Counted from the stretch's first letter, positions 52,701 to 63,770 are shown. The stretch is 64,000 nt of DNA from Steromphala cineraria (GCA_916613615.1 OU744730.1:25119406-25183405), one strand, 5' to 3'. Notes: generated by a model from the letters alone, not told the origin. Numbers and translations are program-made.

Positions 52701-53032
52701 CCAAAATGGGCAGTGGATTCTTCCCCACTTTAATTCTGGTGATTAGTAGTGTTAGTATTATTACTTGCATTTTTGGAAAAGTTACATTATGAAGTTGCAG
52801 TAGCCTGTCAAAGTCAAAGATGCGCAGAGTTACCCGACATACACGTTTCGGTGTTATGATTAACAGTTTACCGTTTGTTTCAAGTCTTATTTATTAACCT
52901 ACCTCGTTCCCATGATGTTAGAGGGGTGACAACTTCATTTTTCGATGACAGCCAGACTGGTAGAGATGTACGGAACAACCACAGGCGAATGCCGGTTCCG
53001 AATGCAAAGCACAACAACAAACTCGCCGCCAT
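40722..53032 (-). CDS. PIGU: PIG-U, GPI transamidase subunit, complete, 12 exons
   Basis: Subunit of the ER-membrane GPI transamidase (with PIG-K, PIG-T, PIG-S and GPAA1), which attaches GPI anchors to proteins; it is thought to help recognise the GPI lipid. Minus-strand exons: 53032-52903, 52483-52419, 52072-52004, 51316-51254, 50629-50526, 50123-50023, 49033-48936, 48019-47862, 47250-47107, 45117-44993, 42012-41870, 40835-40722. All introns are GT-AG, phases agree, total 437 codons plus TAA; human PIG-U is about 435. Diagnostic segments: [72 protein letters not shown], and near the end LLYAFLRRQ. The protein is strongly hydrophobic with many membrane spans. The ATG follows CGCAAC and begins MAA as in vertebrates. 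Introns are full of transposons, but no exon is damaged. Confidence 0.95.
41029..41393 (-). mobile_element. TTAA-MITE copy 8 (PIGU intron 11)
   Basis: Reverse orientation, TTAA at both ends, well-preserved 365-bp copy. Confidence 0.85.
41789..41837. repeat. (TC)n microsatellite
   Basis: About 48 bp of TCTC with two short interruptions, 33 bp inside PIGU intron 11 from the exon 11 donor; in the transcript it is a GA-rich run. Confidence 0.9.
42055..42516. repeat. 11-bp satellite array (PIGU intron 10)
   Basis: About 40 units of CATGTAACTG(A/G), with occasional 16-bp variants containing TGTAATGTAACTG. Because 11 is not a multiple of 3 and units lack stops on the minus strand, long frames appear in all three minus frames; these are repeat artefacts. 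The array ends 42 bp before the 3' splice site of exon 11. Confidence 0.95.
43512..44780 (+). repeat. array of 144-bp units within a GGCTCT/GACGGACGG element
   Basis: About eight units of 143-147 bp, each with the near-palindrome GGCCCCTGTGGCCC ... GGGGCCACAGGGCC and the landmark ATTTATAATCCTCACTAG. The array is bracketed by the family's ends (AGAGCCATTGGCTCT at left; GACGGACGGA, then GGGCCTTACAGGCCAGATGAG at right), so the tandem units expanded inside one interspersed element. Lies in PIGU intron 10. Confidence 0.88.
44808..44951. repeat. zero-spacer palindrome (PIGU intron 10)
   Basis: Centred between 44878 and 44879 (AAGGG/CCCTT), with 35-bp perfect arms and imperfect pairing out to about 70 bp on each side (AGAAATAGAA ... 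TTCTATTTCT). There is no loop, so it could extrude as a cruciform or fold as a long RNA hairpin. Confidence 0.85.
45166..45415. mobile_element. foldback MITE, CATCCTGTCTCAGG family, copy 2 (PIGU intron 9)
   Basis: 250-bp full-length copy; ends CATCCTGTCTCAGGGTACG and complement with arms of about 70 bp. Flanked by a perfect 9-bp direct repeat GATATAACA. Its near end is 48 bp before the exon 10 3' splice site. Confidence 0.88.
46512..46525 (-). promoter_or_regulatory. perfect DR1 nuclear-receptor site
   Basis: TGACCTTTGACCTT, which on the minus strand is AAGGTCAAAGGTCA, the consensus for RXR/HNF4-type receptors. A second copy lies at 46801-46814. Sequence match only; no evidence of use. Confidence 0.4.
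46919..46939. repeat. (CGG)n run
   Basis: Seven CGG triplets, unusual in this AT-rich region, near the end of the TGACCTT element. Confidence 0.85.
48054..48327. mobile_element. hAT-like MITE, TAGAGGTGTG family (PIGU intron 7)
   Basis: Ends TAGAGGTGTG and CACACCTCTA, flanked by a perfect 8-bp duplication ATTTTCAT (48046-48053 and 48328-48335). The interior is full of CGATAC motifs. It sits only 26 bp, counting to the target duplication, from the 3' splice site of exon 8. Confidence 0.88.
48527..48780. mobile_element. foldback MITE, CAGTCTAAG family, copy 2 (PIGU intron 7)
   Basis: Full inverted-repeat structure as at 2109-2323, with central GTCGCGTCA and complement. The flanks do not show a matching 9-bp repeat, so the duplication has decayed. 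Confidence 0.8.
49099..49398. mobile_element. hAT-like MITE, TAAGGGTGCAACG family (PIGU intron 6)
   Basis: Ends TAAGGGTGCAACGATAC and GTTGCACCCCTA, with a perfect 8-bp duplication ATATTGAG on both sides. CGATAC-rich interior, but a different family from 48054-48327. Confidence 0.88.
49530..49918. mobile_element. hAT-like MITE, AAGGATG family, copy 2 (PIGU intron 6)
   Basis: TAAGGATG ... CATCCTTA flanked by a perfect 8-bp duplication TTACTAAA. Companion of 40195-40578. Confidence 0.88.
50909..51137. mobile_element. foldback MITE, CATCCTGTCTCAGG family, copy 3 (PIGU intron 4)
   Basis: Left half and interior (ATAGCCAATCAAATCATTT) intact; the right terminus is degraded after GAGCCAGCG, so no target duplication can be seen. 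Confidence 0.75.
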
Positions 53033-54480
53033 GTTGCGTCCCGGTTATAACAAAAAGTGGAATTAAAAGCGCAAGAAACGAATATTGAAAATATCTAAAC
53101 TTTATTTATCTATTAATATCTTTTAACTAATAAATAAATATTGAAATGTCTCATGACAAATACGTATTTCGCTCCTCACTCTCATGATTGCCAATTTCGT
53201 ATGCACTTTTAATGTATATTTTACGAATGCTTCTAAATGCATACCTCCCCCTCCTTCAACGCGGTTACCTCCCTTAGACCGAACAAGGCTCCTTTCGGCA
53301 ATAAACTTTTTTCCATTTCTTTAAAAACAAAACAATCAGTGACATTCCCATTTGAAAAACTTCAAATAGATTTTAAAACTAATCTAGCAAAAGGTATTTA
53401 ACAGTAAGAGCAGAAACTTTTGAAAAAAAACTTATGTTTAATCTACAATAACTGTCCTTTTATTATGCCATACTGTACATGTATTTAATGTGGGTTTGGT
53501 TCTTAAATGTTCTTTATTTTTAATTTTTAAGACTCCGTGAATATAAAAGAATTCCCTAATAAAGTATTAAGTTTTCTAATGATGTTCGTATGTAAAAACT
53601 TTAAACGTGAGTACATTTACACATTTTTTTGCTATAACCAATTGCTCTAGCAGTATTCTACCCGTTACAAGAATGAAATTTAAAAAATAATATTTCAATT
53701 TCACCCCACATAATAATCCGTTTTACCCTATTTCAAATGTCTCAACTCCATGCAGGTGTAAATGAATATTTTTCTCCCTTTTTGATGTTCTTGATATTTT
53801 CGCTCCATACTATGATTAATTATGTTGCAGCTACATACTTGACAGGGTTTGCTGTATTCTATTAAATATTTATTACAAAAAAGTCAAACTTTGTCACAAA
53901 GTTTTGTGTCTCTACCGTGTCGGCACACAGAATTGCTTAACAGTTTACTGACTATCACCCAACACCCCACTTCATGGTACATAACTGCCAGCGGGCAACA
54001 ATGCTGTTAAAGATTCATTAAATAAAACATCGTATATCTGAAATTTTGGCACAACTCTTGTGACATTTCAACATTATCTGTTTCATTTTCTAAAGACTAG
54101 GATGCCTCAATGACATTCAAAATCACATTCATTAGAATGCGGCGGTAAATGAAGGTACTCAGGTGTTCACATCAGACAGATAGTAACGGTAGTCAGATTA
54201 ATAAAAATATATATTGAATATTTAGTTCTATTGAAATCGTTACGAGTCTGATTTTTCAATCACAATTTAGTTCTAATAGTAATAGGCATCTAGCCTCAAA
54301 ATTTCATTTGTTTTTGTAACTGTAAGGACAGATGGTAACGGCAGTGACATTTTCACCTTCAAATTCATGTAAGTGTTTGATGTCCTACTCGTATATCATT
54401 TTGAGAATTAGGTTATAATATTAAGTTATTGTAACAGGACGGTCAGCAACAAAGTTGGTTTTGTCGTTACGCTAGGGACA
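53033..54480. other. no gene recognised; upstream of PIGU
   Basis: Immediately upstream of the PIGU ATG, probably its promoter; no TATA box is seen within 150 bp. The rest is AT-rich without supported features. Confidence 0.4.
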
Positions 54481-54486
54481 GATTTT

Positions 54487-54724
54487 CAGTCTAAGTAAAC
54501 CTAGCCTCAATATTATCCGTTTAACTCCTATACTGAGTCTAGAAAGGCCTAGTAGAGGGTCGCGTCAGCCCACGTATCGAATTGACCAATCAGAACTCAG
54601 CTTACCAAGCCACAATATTCTGCCTACGTTGGAGGATCATAGGTCGCAGAAAGGTCGGCTGACGCGACCCTTAACTAGGCCTTTCTCAATATCGGAGTGA
54701 AACGGAGAATATTGAGGCTAGGTT
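54487..54724. mobile_element. foldback MITE, CAGTCTAAG family, copy 3
   Basis: Left end CAGTCTAAGTAAACC; the right end is shortened to GGCTAGGTTTT. ACAGATTTT lies directly left and again just right of the element, a 9-bp duplication. Confidence 0.75.
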
Positions 54725-54729
54725 TTGGA

Positions 54730-56195
54730 CAGATTTTGTAACAGTAATGACATTCTGACTGGTTTCAATTTAATTGAAAACTAAAATCAACAAGAAAAGC
54801 CATTAAAAGGGCAAGCTTAGGGGGCACCCGGTTATGTATATTGCTATATACAGACAGGAGATTTAGGTTAGGTTGGAAGGGGCGGGGACTGCCACTTGAA
54901 TAAATTGTTCCAATCTGAGACGCATGTTCTTTGTATTTTAAAAAAAAATTATTCAACAGTACACTATGTGTTGTAAACATCCGTTCGTTCAGCTAAAATT
55001 CTACCCAAACATTAGAATGGTAATTTAAAGTTATGTTGCTTTAATCCGTCTTTAAGCGATAACTGTCGGTGAGTTTAAACCTAGTGATAAATGAGAAGCG
55101 TTTGTAAAATTTGCAGGATTCATTAATTGTTATTCAACACCCGCAAATTTAGTGTAAAACCGACGAAATTACCATTGACTGACAGGTTAATTACATGTTA
55201 CAAGAATAATTTTCATTAATTGAGTTTTGATCGAATAACATCCTTTTAAATCCTTTTGAAACAGAAAGCAGGACAAATTGCTTGTTCAGTAGCATTCCGT
55301 GCAGCGATGAGAAGCTATGGGTGCACGGTCAGTCATTGGCAAGGTGGAACGCTCAGCGCTCGCGTTAGAGTAGAGCCGTGCTATTCTATTGAACAAGTCT
55401 CTTTACAGAGTCCATTCATCAAGTCCTAGTCTATACAAAAATGCAATGTATTTTCCTTATGTGGAATGCAAATAAGACGCCGAATAACTACAAAACAACT
55501 CGTATATATATGCGACATTATTATTCATTAAAAGTGTAAACGCTTTTCAAGATATTGTTGAAAATAAAAGATATATTTTAGATCATTACGTCATTATGGA
55601 ATTCAATTTCAAAATTTCAAGCTTGCTCATTATTTCGTATCACCAGAGACTGTTATATAATTCTCTGGTATCACCCACATGGTCACGTGGGTAACAATTT
55701 GCTACAGCTCTGTCCATTGGTCGTTCGAAATACCAGGATACCCTTAAAACAACTATCATTGGCTGAAACTTCTCTTTGCATTTTCCAAGCCTATTAAAGA
55801 GATAAACAACTGTTTCGATATTTACGAAATATAGGAATATTGGTTTGTTGGAGCTTATCAAACCAAATAAATGTATAATTTTAGTACAACTTTATCTCTC
55901 ATATTGAAGAACCAAACCTATTTCTTTACCTTCACATGAAATTGTTTTAGTTGAAAATTATTTCTCACTGAAAATCTCGAATTTCGCCAACATAAATTAT
56001 GTGCAAATTTTGAGAAAGGCAATATCCTCAAAAATTGCGAAATTGGACGGATATACGATGCCATGCACTTTTTCAATGTGACACATTTTTACATAAAATT
56101 TCTTAAACCAAAAACGTTTATTTAATTTTACCATTGTCTTCATGTTGTACATCAAGTCAAAAGAGGAAAATGGGCTGTCAAGAATAGATGTCCCT
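54730..56195. other. no gene recognised
   Basis: No supported gene. Small minus-strand frames at 54765-54980 and 55640-55861 have no conserved features. Confidence 0.4.
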
Positions 56196-56547
56196 ATAAA
56201 GGGGCAGTAGCACGTTTTTTTTTGATAATTTTATATTTTATTTTTTTCACTGATAATTGTAAGTGAATGCTAACAGTGTCAAAAATAATATTACGCAAAC
56301 CAATCACCTATAGTCAGAGAACAAAGTATGAAGATTCACATAAAATCCATTGGCGGCCATTTTGTGTGAACACTTTTAATTCATTTTGTGAAAGAAAAAG
56401 GAATCGCATGGCTAAACTTTACGTTATATATTTGAATGATTACTGCTCCATTCAGTTTAAATGCATTGTCTTTCAATTGGAACCATTAATTTTCATTTTC
56501 CTGACATCACCGTATATTCCGCCTAAAACGTGCTACTGCCCCTTTAA
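56196..56547 (-). mobile_element. TTAA-MITE copy 9
   Basis: Reverse orientation; right flank TTAA, left flank changed to ATAA. Just downstream CCCTTTAAGAGAAAACATATCATG is repeated about 150 bp later (56538 and 56689), suggesting a small duplication of the element's end. Confidence 0.82.
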
Positions 56548-57340
56548 GAGAAAACATATCATGTAATAATTATTTTCAATCTGATCCATATTTTGTTAAA
56601 ATCTCTTATATCAAAGAAGTTATTTAAATATTACTGTTCTTTTTATGATAAACAAAAAAGGACCAAAATCCTTTCAAGAATATACGCCCCTTTAAGAGAA
56701 AACATATCATGTAAATAAAAAAGATTTACTAAACTCTAAGATTATTAGATCAGGGACGTTTCTCAACATATGGTTTACGTACGGTAAGATTTCAAGACAA
56801 ATAAAGAGATAAAAACGTTACACATTTCAGACAATTTGCAATTTTATGATTTTTTCATGAGTAAGTTGTCTAGAACAAATGTCATAAGCACAAGGACGAA
56901 GGGAAATTGAAACCAAGTAAATGACATACAAAATAAGCTGATAATGGAAATATCGTAAACAAGACATGCAGTTTCTACGAAGACATTTCCAATTTTAAGT
57001 TTTTTATTCTCCCTGTATATAATTGACGCGCACGTGGATCGTTACTTTGTCAAACTCAAACCAAACAGGAATAAACATCAACATTGCTTATAAATACTAA
57101 ACATGTTTTATTTTCATCGGCGGAAAATCCATTTAGTCAAAACCTGTGTTCAATATACCAGTATTTGTGTTGAAATATAAGCAATATAAGTAAAATTCTC
57201 TTTTATAACCACAAGCGTATATTTTCAAAGCTATAAAAAGAAAGACAGTATTGAGCAGAACTAAATAAAGATAACTGTAAGTGAAAAGTTAATCGTTCGT
57301 TAACAAAGAATTCATCTCATCAACATGAATGCCAAAATTC
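56548..57340. other. no gene recognised
   Basis: Apart from the small duplication at its left edge nothing is supported. Confidence 0.4.
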
Positions 57341-58102
57341 ATGTTGCCGGTATGTGCTTAACAATGTAAATAAGTGAACTAAGTCGAGGAGTGAAATGTT
57401 GCCGATATGTGCTTAACAGTGTCAATAAGTGGACTAAATCGAGGAGTGAAATGTTGCCGATATGTGCTTAACAGTGTCAATAAGTGGACTGAGTCGAGGA
57501 GTGAAATGTTGCCGATTTGTGCTTAACAGTGTCAATAAGTGGACTAAGTCGAGGAGTGAAATGTTGCCGATATGTGCTTAACAGTGTCAATAAGTGGACT
57601 AAGTCGAGGAGTGAAATGTTGCCGATATGTGCTTAACAATGTCAATAAGTGAACTAAATCGAGGAGTGAAATGTTGCCGATATGTGCTTAACAATGTCAA
57701 TAAGTGGACTAAATCGAGGAGTGAAATGTTGCCGATATGTGCTTAACAGTGTCAATAAGTGGACTAAGTCAAGGAGTGAAATGTTGCCGATATGTGCTTA
57801 ATAATGTCAATAAGTGGACTAAATCGAGGAGTGAAATGTTGCCGATATGTGCTTAACAATGTCAATAAGTGAACTAAATCGAGGAGTGAAATGTTGCCGA
57901 TATGTGCTTAATAATGTCAATAAGTGGACTAAGTCGAGGAGCGAAATGTTGCCGATATGTGCTTAATAATGTCAATAAGTGAACTAAGTCGAGGAGTGAA
58001 ATGTTGCCGATATGTGCTTAACAGTGTCAATAAGTGAACTCGAGGAGTGAAATGTTGCCGATATGTGCTTAACAATGTCAATAAGTGAACTCGAGGAGTG
58101 AA
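57341..58102 (+). repeat. 55-bp minisatellite
   Basis: About 14 head-to-tail units reading ATGTTGCCGATATGTGCTTA, then ACAGTGTCAATAAGTG and GACTAAGTCGAGGAGTGAA. Units vary at a handful of positions (ACAGT/ACAAT/ATAAT, GGACT/GAACT, AAATC/AAGTC), and the last two have a 4-bp deletion. No long frame. Confidence 0.95.
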
Positions 58103-58707
58103 AAACGTAAGGCTTTGCTACATAATGAGCATATCAAATTATTCGCATAATTATCAAGACAATAATCAAGAAAAATCTAGTGAAAAAAAAGCTCTATTTG
58201 CAGACAAAAAAAATCCCTTTGATATATTAAAGATGTAAATAAGAGATGAAAACGTTGCAAATAATCAGTAAAAACAAGTTAACGTTGACCATGCCTTTAG
58301 CTTTATGTGTTGACGTTAATGCTGACAAGAAACCCATTTTCAGAGTTCCTCGAAATAGACCTGACTTCTGAAAATATATTCAGCGACAAAGGGTTTTAAC
58401 TTAAGTAGTATTTTGAGAAGATAATCATGTCCATAAAAAGAACATCATCAAACTGATGAAAAATCAAGGAAACATCAAAGAATGTCCATAATGCTTGTCT
58501 ATTTATAGACTAAAAACTCATATTGAAATCCTACCATATACAAATCTTTATACTCAAAACAAAATCAGAAAGCATGAATGTAACAAGGGTCATGAAAAGG
58601 GGTAAACAACATGTGCAGGGATAGGAACATTTAGTCATGAGTAAATGAGAAAGGCAGGTGTTGGTTAAGACATAACAGAAAAGTGACCATCCATTCATCG
58701 ATGTAAT
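58103..58707. other. no gene recognised
   Basis: No coding or repeat features supported. Confidence 0.4.
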
Positions 58708-59066
58708 TTAAAGGGACAGTAGCACGTTTTTAAGGGAAATATAAGGTGATGTCAGGAAAATGAAAATTAATGGTTACAATTGAAAGAAAGTGCATTGAAA
58801 CTGAATGGAGCAGTAATAATTCAAATACATCATGTGAAGTTTAGCCATGCCTTTTTCTTACACAAAATGAATTAAAGGTGTTCACACAAAATGGCTGCCC
58901 ATGGATTTTAGGTGAATCTTCATACTTTGTCCTCTTACTATGGATAATTGGTTTGTATTATGAGATTTGTGACACTATCAAAATAATACATTTAGCATTA
59001 ACGTACAATTAGCAGTGAAAAAAAATAAATATAAAATTATCAAAAAACGTGCTTCTGCCCCTTTAA
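58708..59066 (+). mobile_element. TTAA-MITE copy 10
   Basis: Forward orientation, TTAA at both ends; terminal repeats AGGGACAGTAGCACG and CGTGCTTCTGCCCCT. Confidence 0.83.
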
Positions 59067-59325
59067 GTTGTTCTGATGAAACTTTCAAGGATAAGATGTG
59101 AGAACCATTTAAGGCCCAGGTGCCTGAGGATGAAAGGCGACATGTGCATGACAGGTTATAAACAATGTGATGTCCTCATATACCTTCGAGTGCTGAAAAG
59201 CACGAATTAAATAATAAATGAAGAGGTTGTATACATTTTAATTCACAAGGAGAGAAAGATAGAAATGCATGTACAAAGTAATGGAAAACTGCTTCTAGTT
59301 AATCCAAAGTTTACATATGGATACA

Positions 59326-59682
59326 CATTCTCTCCCCACAGAGGCAGATCAAGTCAAGAAATGTTTATACAGCCTCTGTTCTTTTACGCTGAGTTTGTGG
59401 GATAGAATGGGCGACGCCTGATTGGAGGCAATCAAAGTTAGTTGTGCAATCAGCGACGCTGTTCTTAAATCATCATTTTGGCTACTAAATGCTGGCAAAG
59501 TCATTGTGATATGAACCACCCTTTCCATGCAAGAAGCGTTGTCATTTGATAAAGAAATTCAAATGGATTGTGGTACAATTTTTTCCACCAGGGGAAACTG
59601 TCGGAACTCATGGATTTCGGCGTAATATAACAGAGGCTGTATCAACATTTCAGAACTTGATCTGTCCTATGGAGAGAGAATG
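59326..59682. mobile_element. foldback element, CATTCTCTCC family
   Basis: Inverted arms of about 60 bp (CATTCTCTCCCCACAGAGGC ... GAGAGAATG), flanked by ATGGATACA and ATGGAAACA, a 9-bp duplication with one mismatch. A partial copy begins at 63629. Confidence 0.75.
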
Positions 59683-59995
59683 ATGGAAACATAATGAACG
59701 ATCAGCATGACTCCTTTTGATTTCTCAAAACTGGAAACTGACGAGTTCAAGCAGGATTCAGGAATTTTTTTTAGCACAACTGAGATTTTCACAATTTATT
59801 GAAGAAATATCTCTCAAAGAACGAATATTTGTCTATTTCAGACAAGACAACTACTTTGGTACACGATTCAAATATTCAAGATTCTTTATTATCCATAAGA
59901 CCACAAATGGTGGTATAAGATTACATTACAATGAAATAGATACAATACAGTAGTGGATGGTTTGTTACTAATACAACAATATACATGATTTGAAG

Positions 59996-60188
59996 CATCT
60001 TCCTACGCAGAGCCTAAAAGGCCAGTTTCCAAACTGTCATTTCATGCCTTGCTGCATAGCCTTTGGTTTTCTGTGCTTGCTCTCTACTCTGTAGGGGCAC
60101 TATAGCAGCACAGAAAAGTAAAGTCTCTGCAGCAAGGCATAAAATGACAGTTTGGAAACTGGCCTTTTAGGCTCTGCGTAGGAAGATG
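59996..60188. mobile_element. foldback element, CATCTTCCTACGC family
   Basis: 193 bp with nearly perfect 60-bp arms (CATCTTCCTACGCAGAGCC and complement) around a 70-bp loop. Flanked by a perfect 9-bp duplication GATTTGAAG. The clean arms suggest a young insertion. Confidence 0.85.
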
Positions 60189-60206
60189 GATTTGAAGAGA
60201 AAGTGC

Positions 60207-60521
60207 TCATGAAACATATCTTACGATGATGTTTATAAATTTAGTCAAGGTTTTCAGTTCTGTTTTTTTCTTCGTTGAGAAAAGTAATCCGAATGAGTAT
60301 TTAGTGCGGTTTATAAGATATTTAGATGGCAAAGTGTCCTTTCTTAGGGACTCAAGGACGCAACAATGAAAAATATAATGTAATTCATCTGCAACTGATG
60401 TTGAATTACATAAGTGACGGGTTCTATTTTCCTTTGGTGTATTTTTCCAGCGACCCTTTTCAACTGGTAATTTATGATTCGTTGTCCTGAATTTTAGTAA
60501 GGGATAAGGAATGATGTACAT
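60207..60521 (-). pseudogene. C-terminal fragment of a LINE polyprotein
   Basis: 104 open codons containing HKLPVEKGRW and, after a basic stretch, CNSTSVADELHYIFHC: the Cys/His tail typical of LINE ORF2 ends and comparable with the CFYC ... HFIMIC segment near 37420. It has no start or upstream reverse transcriptase on this strand. Confidence 0.7.
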
Positions 60522-60539
60522 GGCAAATTACTGAATTTT

Positions 60540-60780
60540 AAAGAAAGTTTATTCCCAAATAAGTCTGCTGTGAGAACAAGTAGTACTTCAATTTCAGACT
60601 ACTTCCGATGTCTTAGCGGCGTGCGTCAAGGATGCGCTCTTAGTGTAGTTGGGGTGACGATGTCAGTATGGATCAGACGGAAATTCTTGTGTATCGGAAT
60701 AGAAGCTATTAACAGAAAATATTTCCCCACTTTATTAAAGAAATATCTCTCAAAGAAATAAGGGGGCTTTTGTTGCATAT
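60540..60780 (+). pseudogene. LINE reverse-transcriptase fragment, copy 1
   Basis: Reads SAVRTSSTSISDYFRCLSGV, then RQGCALS, the motif before the catalytic box, and then jumps to a region matching LVYRNGG-type sequence, so the catalytic YADD part is deleted. Opposite strand to the fragment just left of it. Confidence 0.7.
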
Positions 60781-60849
60781 ATATATATATTTTAGAAAGG
60801 CCAACTACTGTGGTACACATTGATAAGAATTGATGGACATGGCAGAATA

Positions 60850-61200
60850 CTGGACGTCCTAAAGAATATGTATTCAAAATAAAGTCTACTGTGAGAACAA
60901 TTACACCTTCATTTTCAGTCAACTTTTAAGTGTGCAGCAAGGATGTCATCCTGTCTCAGGGTACGAACGTTACGCTAACTCCACTAATCTGTACCCTGGG
61001 ATAAGGGGCTATATTCGCGAATCTAGCTTCTGAGCCCAGGGTACATTTAGTGGAGTTAGTGTAACGTTCGTATCCTGAGACAGGATGCAAGGATGCGTTC
61101 TATGTTTAGATCGGGTGTAGATGTTAGTATGGATAAGACCGAAAATTATTGTATATAGGAATGGAAGCTATTTCAAGAGTTACGAAAAATCGTATTGACA
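60850..61200 (+). pseudogene. LINE reverse-transcriptase fragment, copy 2, split by a MITE
   Basis: Same segment as 60540-60780 (KSTVRTITPSFSV, then VQQGC), but cut within the QQGC motif by the foldback MITE at 60948-61087; beyond it the reading resumes toward VYRNGSYFKSYEK. Copies 1 and 2 share the same catalytic deletion, so one probably duplicated from the other. Confidence 0.65.
60948..61087. mobile_element. foldback MITE, CATCCTGTCTCAGG family, copy 4
   Basis: 140-bp internally deleted copy with ends CATCCTGTCTCAGGGTACG and complement, flanked by CAAGGATGT and CAAGGATGC, a 9-bp duplication of reverse-transcriptase pseudogene sequence. Confidence 0.85.
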
Positions 61201-62800
61201 AGGGTAAAAGATACATTGTTCAACATAGTATAACTTCCTCTGAATACAATTTTATAATTTATAATTTTAGAACTCATGGGCTAAATATAAGGGTTAGGAA
61301 AGCTACCAAAGCTATCAATGCCCTATTTTGCTATTAAACAACATGTAACCCCGAGGGGGTACACAATGCAGAAATGGATACAAAAAGATATGATGAGATA
61401 ACATCGATACTTTGTTTGTTCAAAAACATGCGCCAAATAGTCATTTTATGACTTTAAAAACAAACATCATATTTTCAGTCTGTAAAACTTCTCTCAGCCA
61501 ATCATAACCTGCCACATCACATCGCCCTTTCTCGCCTAACGGGTCAGGCTATTGCTACTGTTTACAGTATTGAGTCAAGCGGACACTTACTTACTTGGCG
61601 TATAATTACTACACAAACAAAGAAAACAACTTTCCAGTATGACAGTTTGTTAGTGCGACATATAATGAAGACCTGTTCGCAATACAATTCGATACACCTT
61701 TTGACACCATGGTTCATCATGTCTTGAGCGTTTCTCAATCAAATAAAGAAACAGTGTTAGTTTACAAAGAGACAACTCATCAGCGTAAAATAAATACCAT
61801 TCTATATATTTGTTTGACATAATGTTATTTTACATTTTAAGTATTTGTAAACTTCTAACGCAAAGCAACTGCCTGAAAGGATAAATATGTATACCTATAA
61901 GTTTGAATGAACAAGTTTAGTTTACATAACTTCTATTAGATGTCATGTGACAAAAGCCTACCTTATTGAAGTTACTGTAAACGCGAAATACTCCATCTCA
62001 TGTGTCTGTACTGAATGTGTTCATCTCACGACAGATACAATGCATATGATAAATTCTAAATGTTTCATTTTAGATTGGATCTAGTTTGAAGCAGGATGGT
62101 TTTAATGTTGCAAATGGAGAGCATTTGCGTATATTTTAGTTGTCGGTATATGATGCCTGGTCGGAATACGACTGTCTGAGTATCATTCATCAGATTTAAA
62201 TGAATACATATATATATGTAATTCCAGGTGCTTTCTCTTTGTTTGCAGTGGATTATGTTACAGATCATACAGATCCGTTATTAACATGGGCGAGAGTAGC
62301 TATTTTTTTAGCACGGTAACTATGTCAATAGAAACGTCTCAAAGTGTATAATGATTGATTTTATTACTTGAACTTACCTATACATGTGTTTTACCTTTCC
62401 AGATCACATCAGTTTTACGTCAGGTGAATATAACTAATTAGAATCAGAGCTGGTATACAGAGGGTGTGAAATGTAATGTATTGATTGTTCCTTCGATATG
62501 GTGACTCTACGAGGAACGATGTAACTACTTGAGAGTTCAGAGAGAGGGCATTTTGAGGTAAGGTGGGTAATGAAGGTGAGCCCGGGATATTTCCAATAAT
62601 TGCCTACATATATTTGATTTTACCAGCCTCATGTCGGCATTAGTGTAACTAATTAGATTTAGTAACTAATGGTTAAGACCTGTGTCAGAATAAGAATAAT
62701 TCATTGATTACACAAGGGATATGGTTAACTTGTGAATCTGTGTAGAAACTGAACATGCAGACCGGAAAACTTTGGTTATTTATACTTAAGCAAACAATAA
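61201..62800. other. no gene recognised
   Basis: No supported features. The minus-strand frame 62065-62268 is unsupported. Confidence 0.4.
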
Positions 62801-62860
62801 GATAAGATATGATAAGATAATGGCTTTATTATCCCAAAGGGAAATTTGTTTTACATCTCA
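62801..62860 (-). repeat. LINE/SINE 3' tail with GATAA repeats
   Basis: AAGATAAGATATGATAAGATAATGGCTTTATTATCCCAAAGGGAAATTTG resembles the minus-strand element end at 30700 (CTTTATTGCCCGTAAAGGG). A 106-codon minus-strand frame at 62851-63171 could belong to it but shows no known motif. Confidence 0.45.
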
Positions 62861-63628
62861 TACAGTGCTATATGAATATACAGGCAAATACGTTTGGTAA
62901 CTACTGAATTCTTACTACTATAAAGTTTTGATTTTTTTTTATCTTTGAATGATATTTGCGATTGCAAAGAAGAAGTTATGATATTTATAAAAACATTATA
63001 TGCATTGAAGCCAAACTTCCACCTGCATGCCTTATTGATCAGTGGTGATATACAACATCTCAAATTTCCACTTTTATAATCCGGGGTTAACAATGGGGGA
63101 TAGTTTGTCCATCTAATTACCTCCAATGAAGAAGACGATGAAATTAGGAACTTATCGTTAATATGTTTCAATGATTCTATTTTGAAACCAACATGAATAA
63201 ACTCCGAGTACGTTGCTGCAACATCTTAGCATTTATGAAAAATATGACAAAAACGTTTTCAAATGTTTTTGTTGAAAGAAATAATGATTTTAAATACTAC
63301 GACGTCATAACAAATGATCACTAGCACTCTGCACAGTTACAACTATACATAATATAAAACATATATAATATAGCATGTTAGCGTTATCTCCATGTTGCCT
63401 TGTCAACAAACAAAATATATAAAACTAGAGATGCTTTATAGTTTAATTCAACATATTGCAGTACAATAGGAGTCTGTGAGATCAAAATATATTTAAAACT
63501 CTTATTACAATTATGCCCATGAAATCACAAACAGAACTGACTGTCAGAACGATTTGTAGTTGTTGGTTCACGTTCTAGCACTTAACAATCTTCGGAAAAC
63601 TTGAAAATTGTAAACACCCAATATTAAG

Positions 63629-63770
63629 CATTCTCTCCCCACAGAGGCAGCTCAGTCATACCCGAATTAGTCTCTGTTCTATTACGGCTAATACATGGGA
63701 TAGAAAGGTAGAAATCTGATTGGAGGCAATCGAAGTTAGTTGTGCAATCAGCGACGCTGTTTCAAAAGTG
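63629..63770. mobile_element. partial copy of the CATTCTCTCC foldback
   Basis: Matches 59326-59460, including GATTGGAGGCAATC and GTTAGTTGTGCAATCAGCG; the match fades after CGCTGTT and the right arm is not seen before the window ends. Confidence 0.65.

Noticed and set aside
62851..63171. 106-codon minus-strand frame next to a LINE/SINE-like tail
   Set aside because: No recognisable motif and AT-biased composition; not enough for a gene call.
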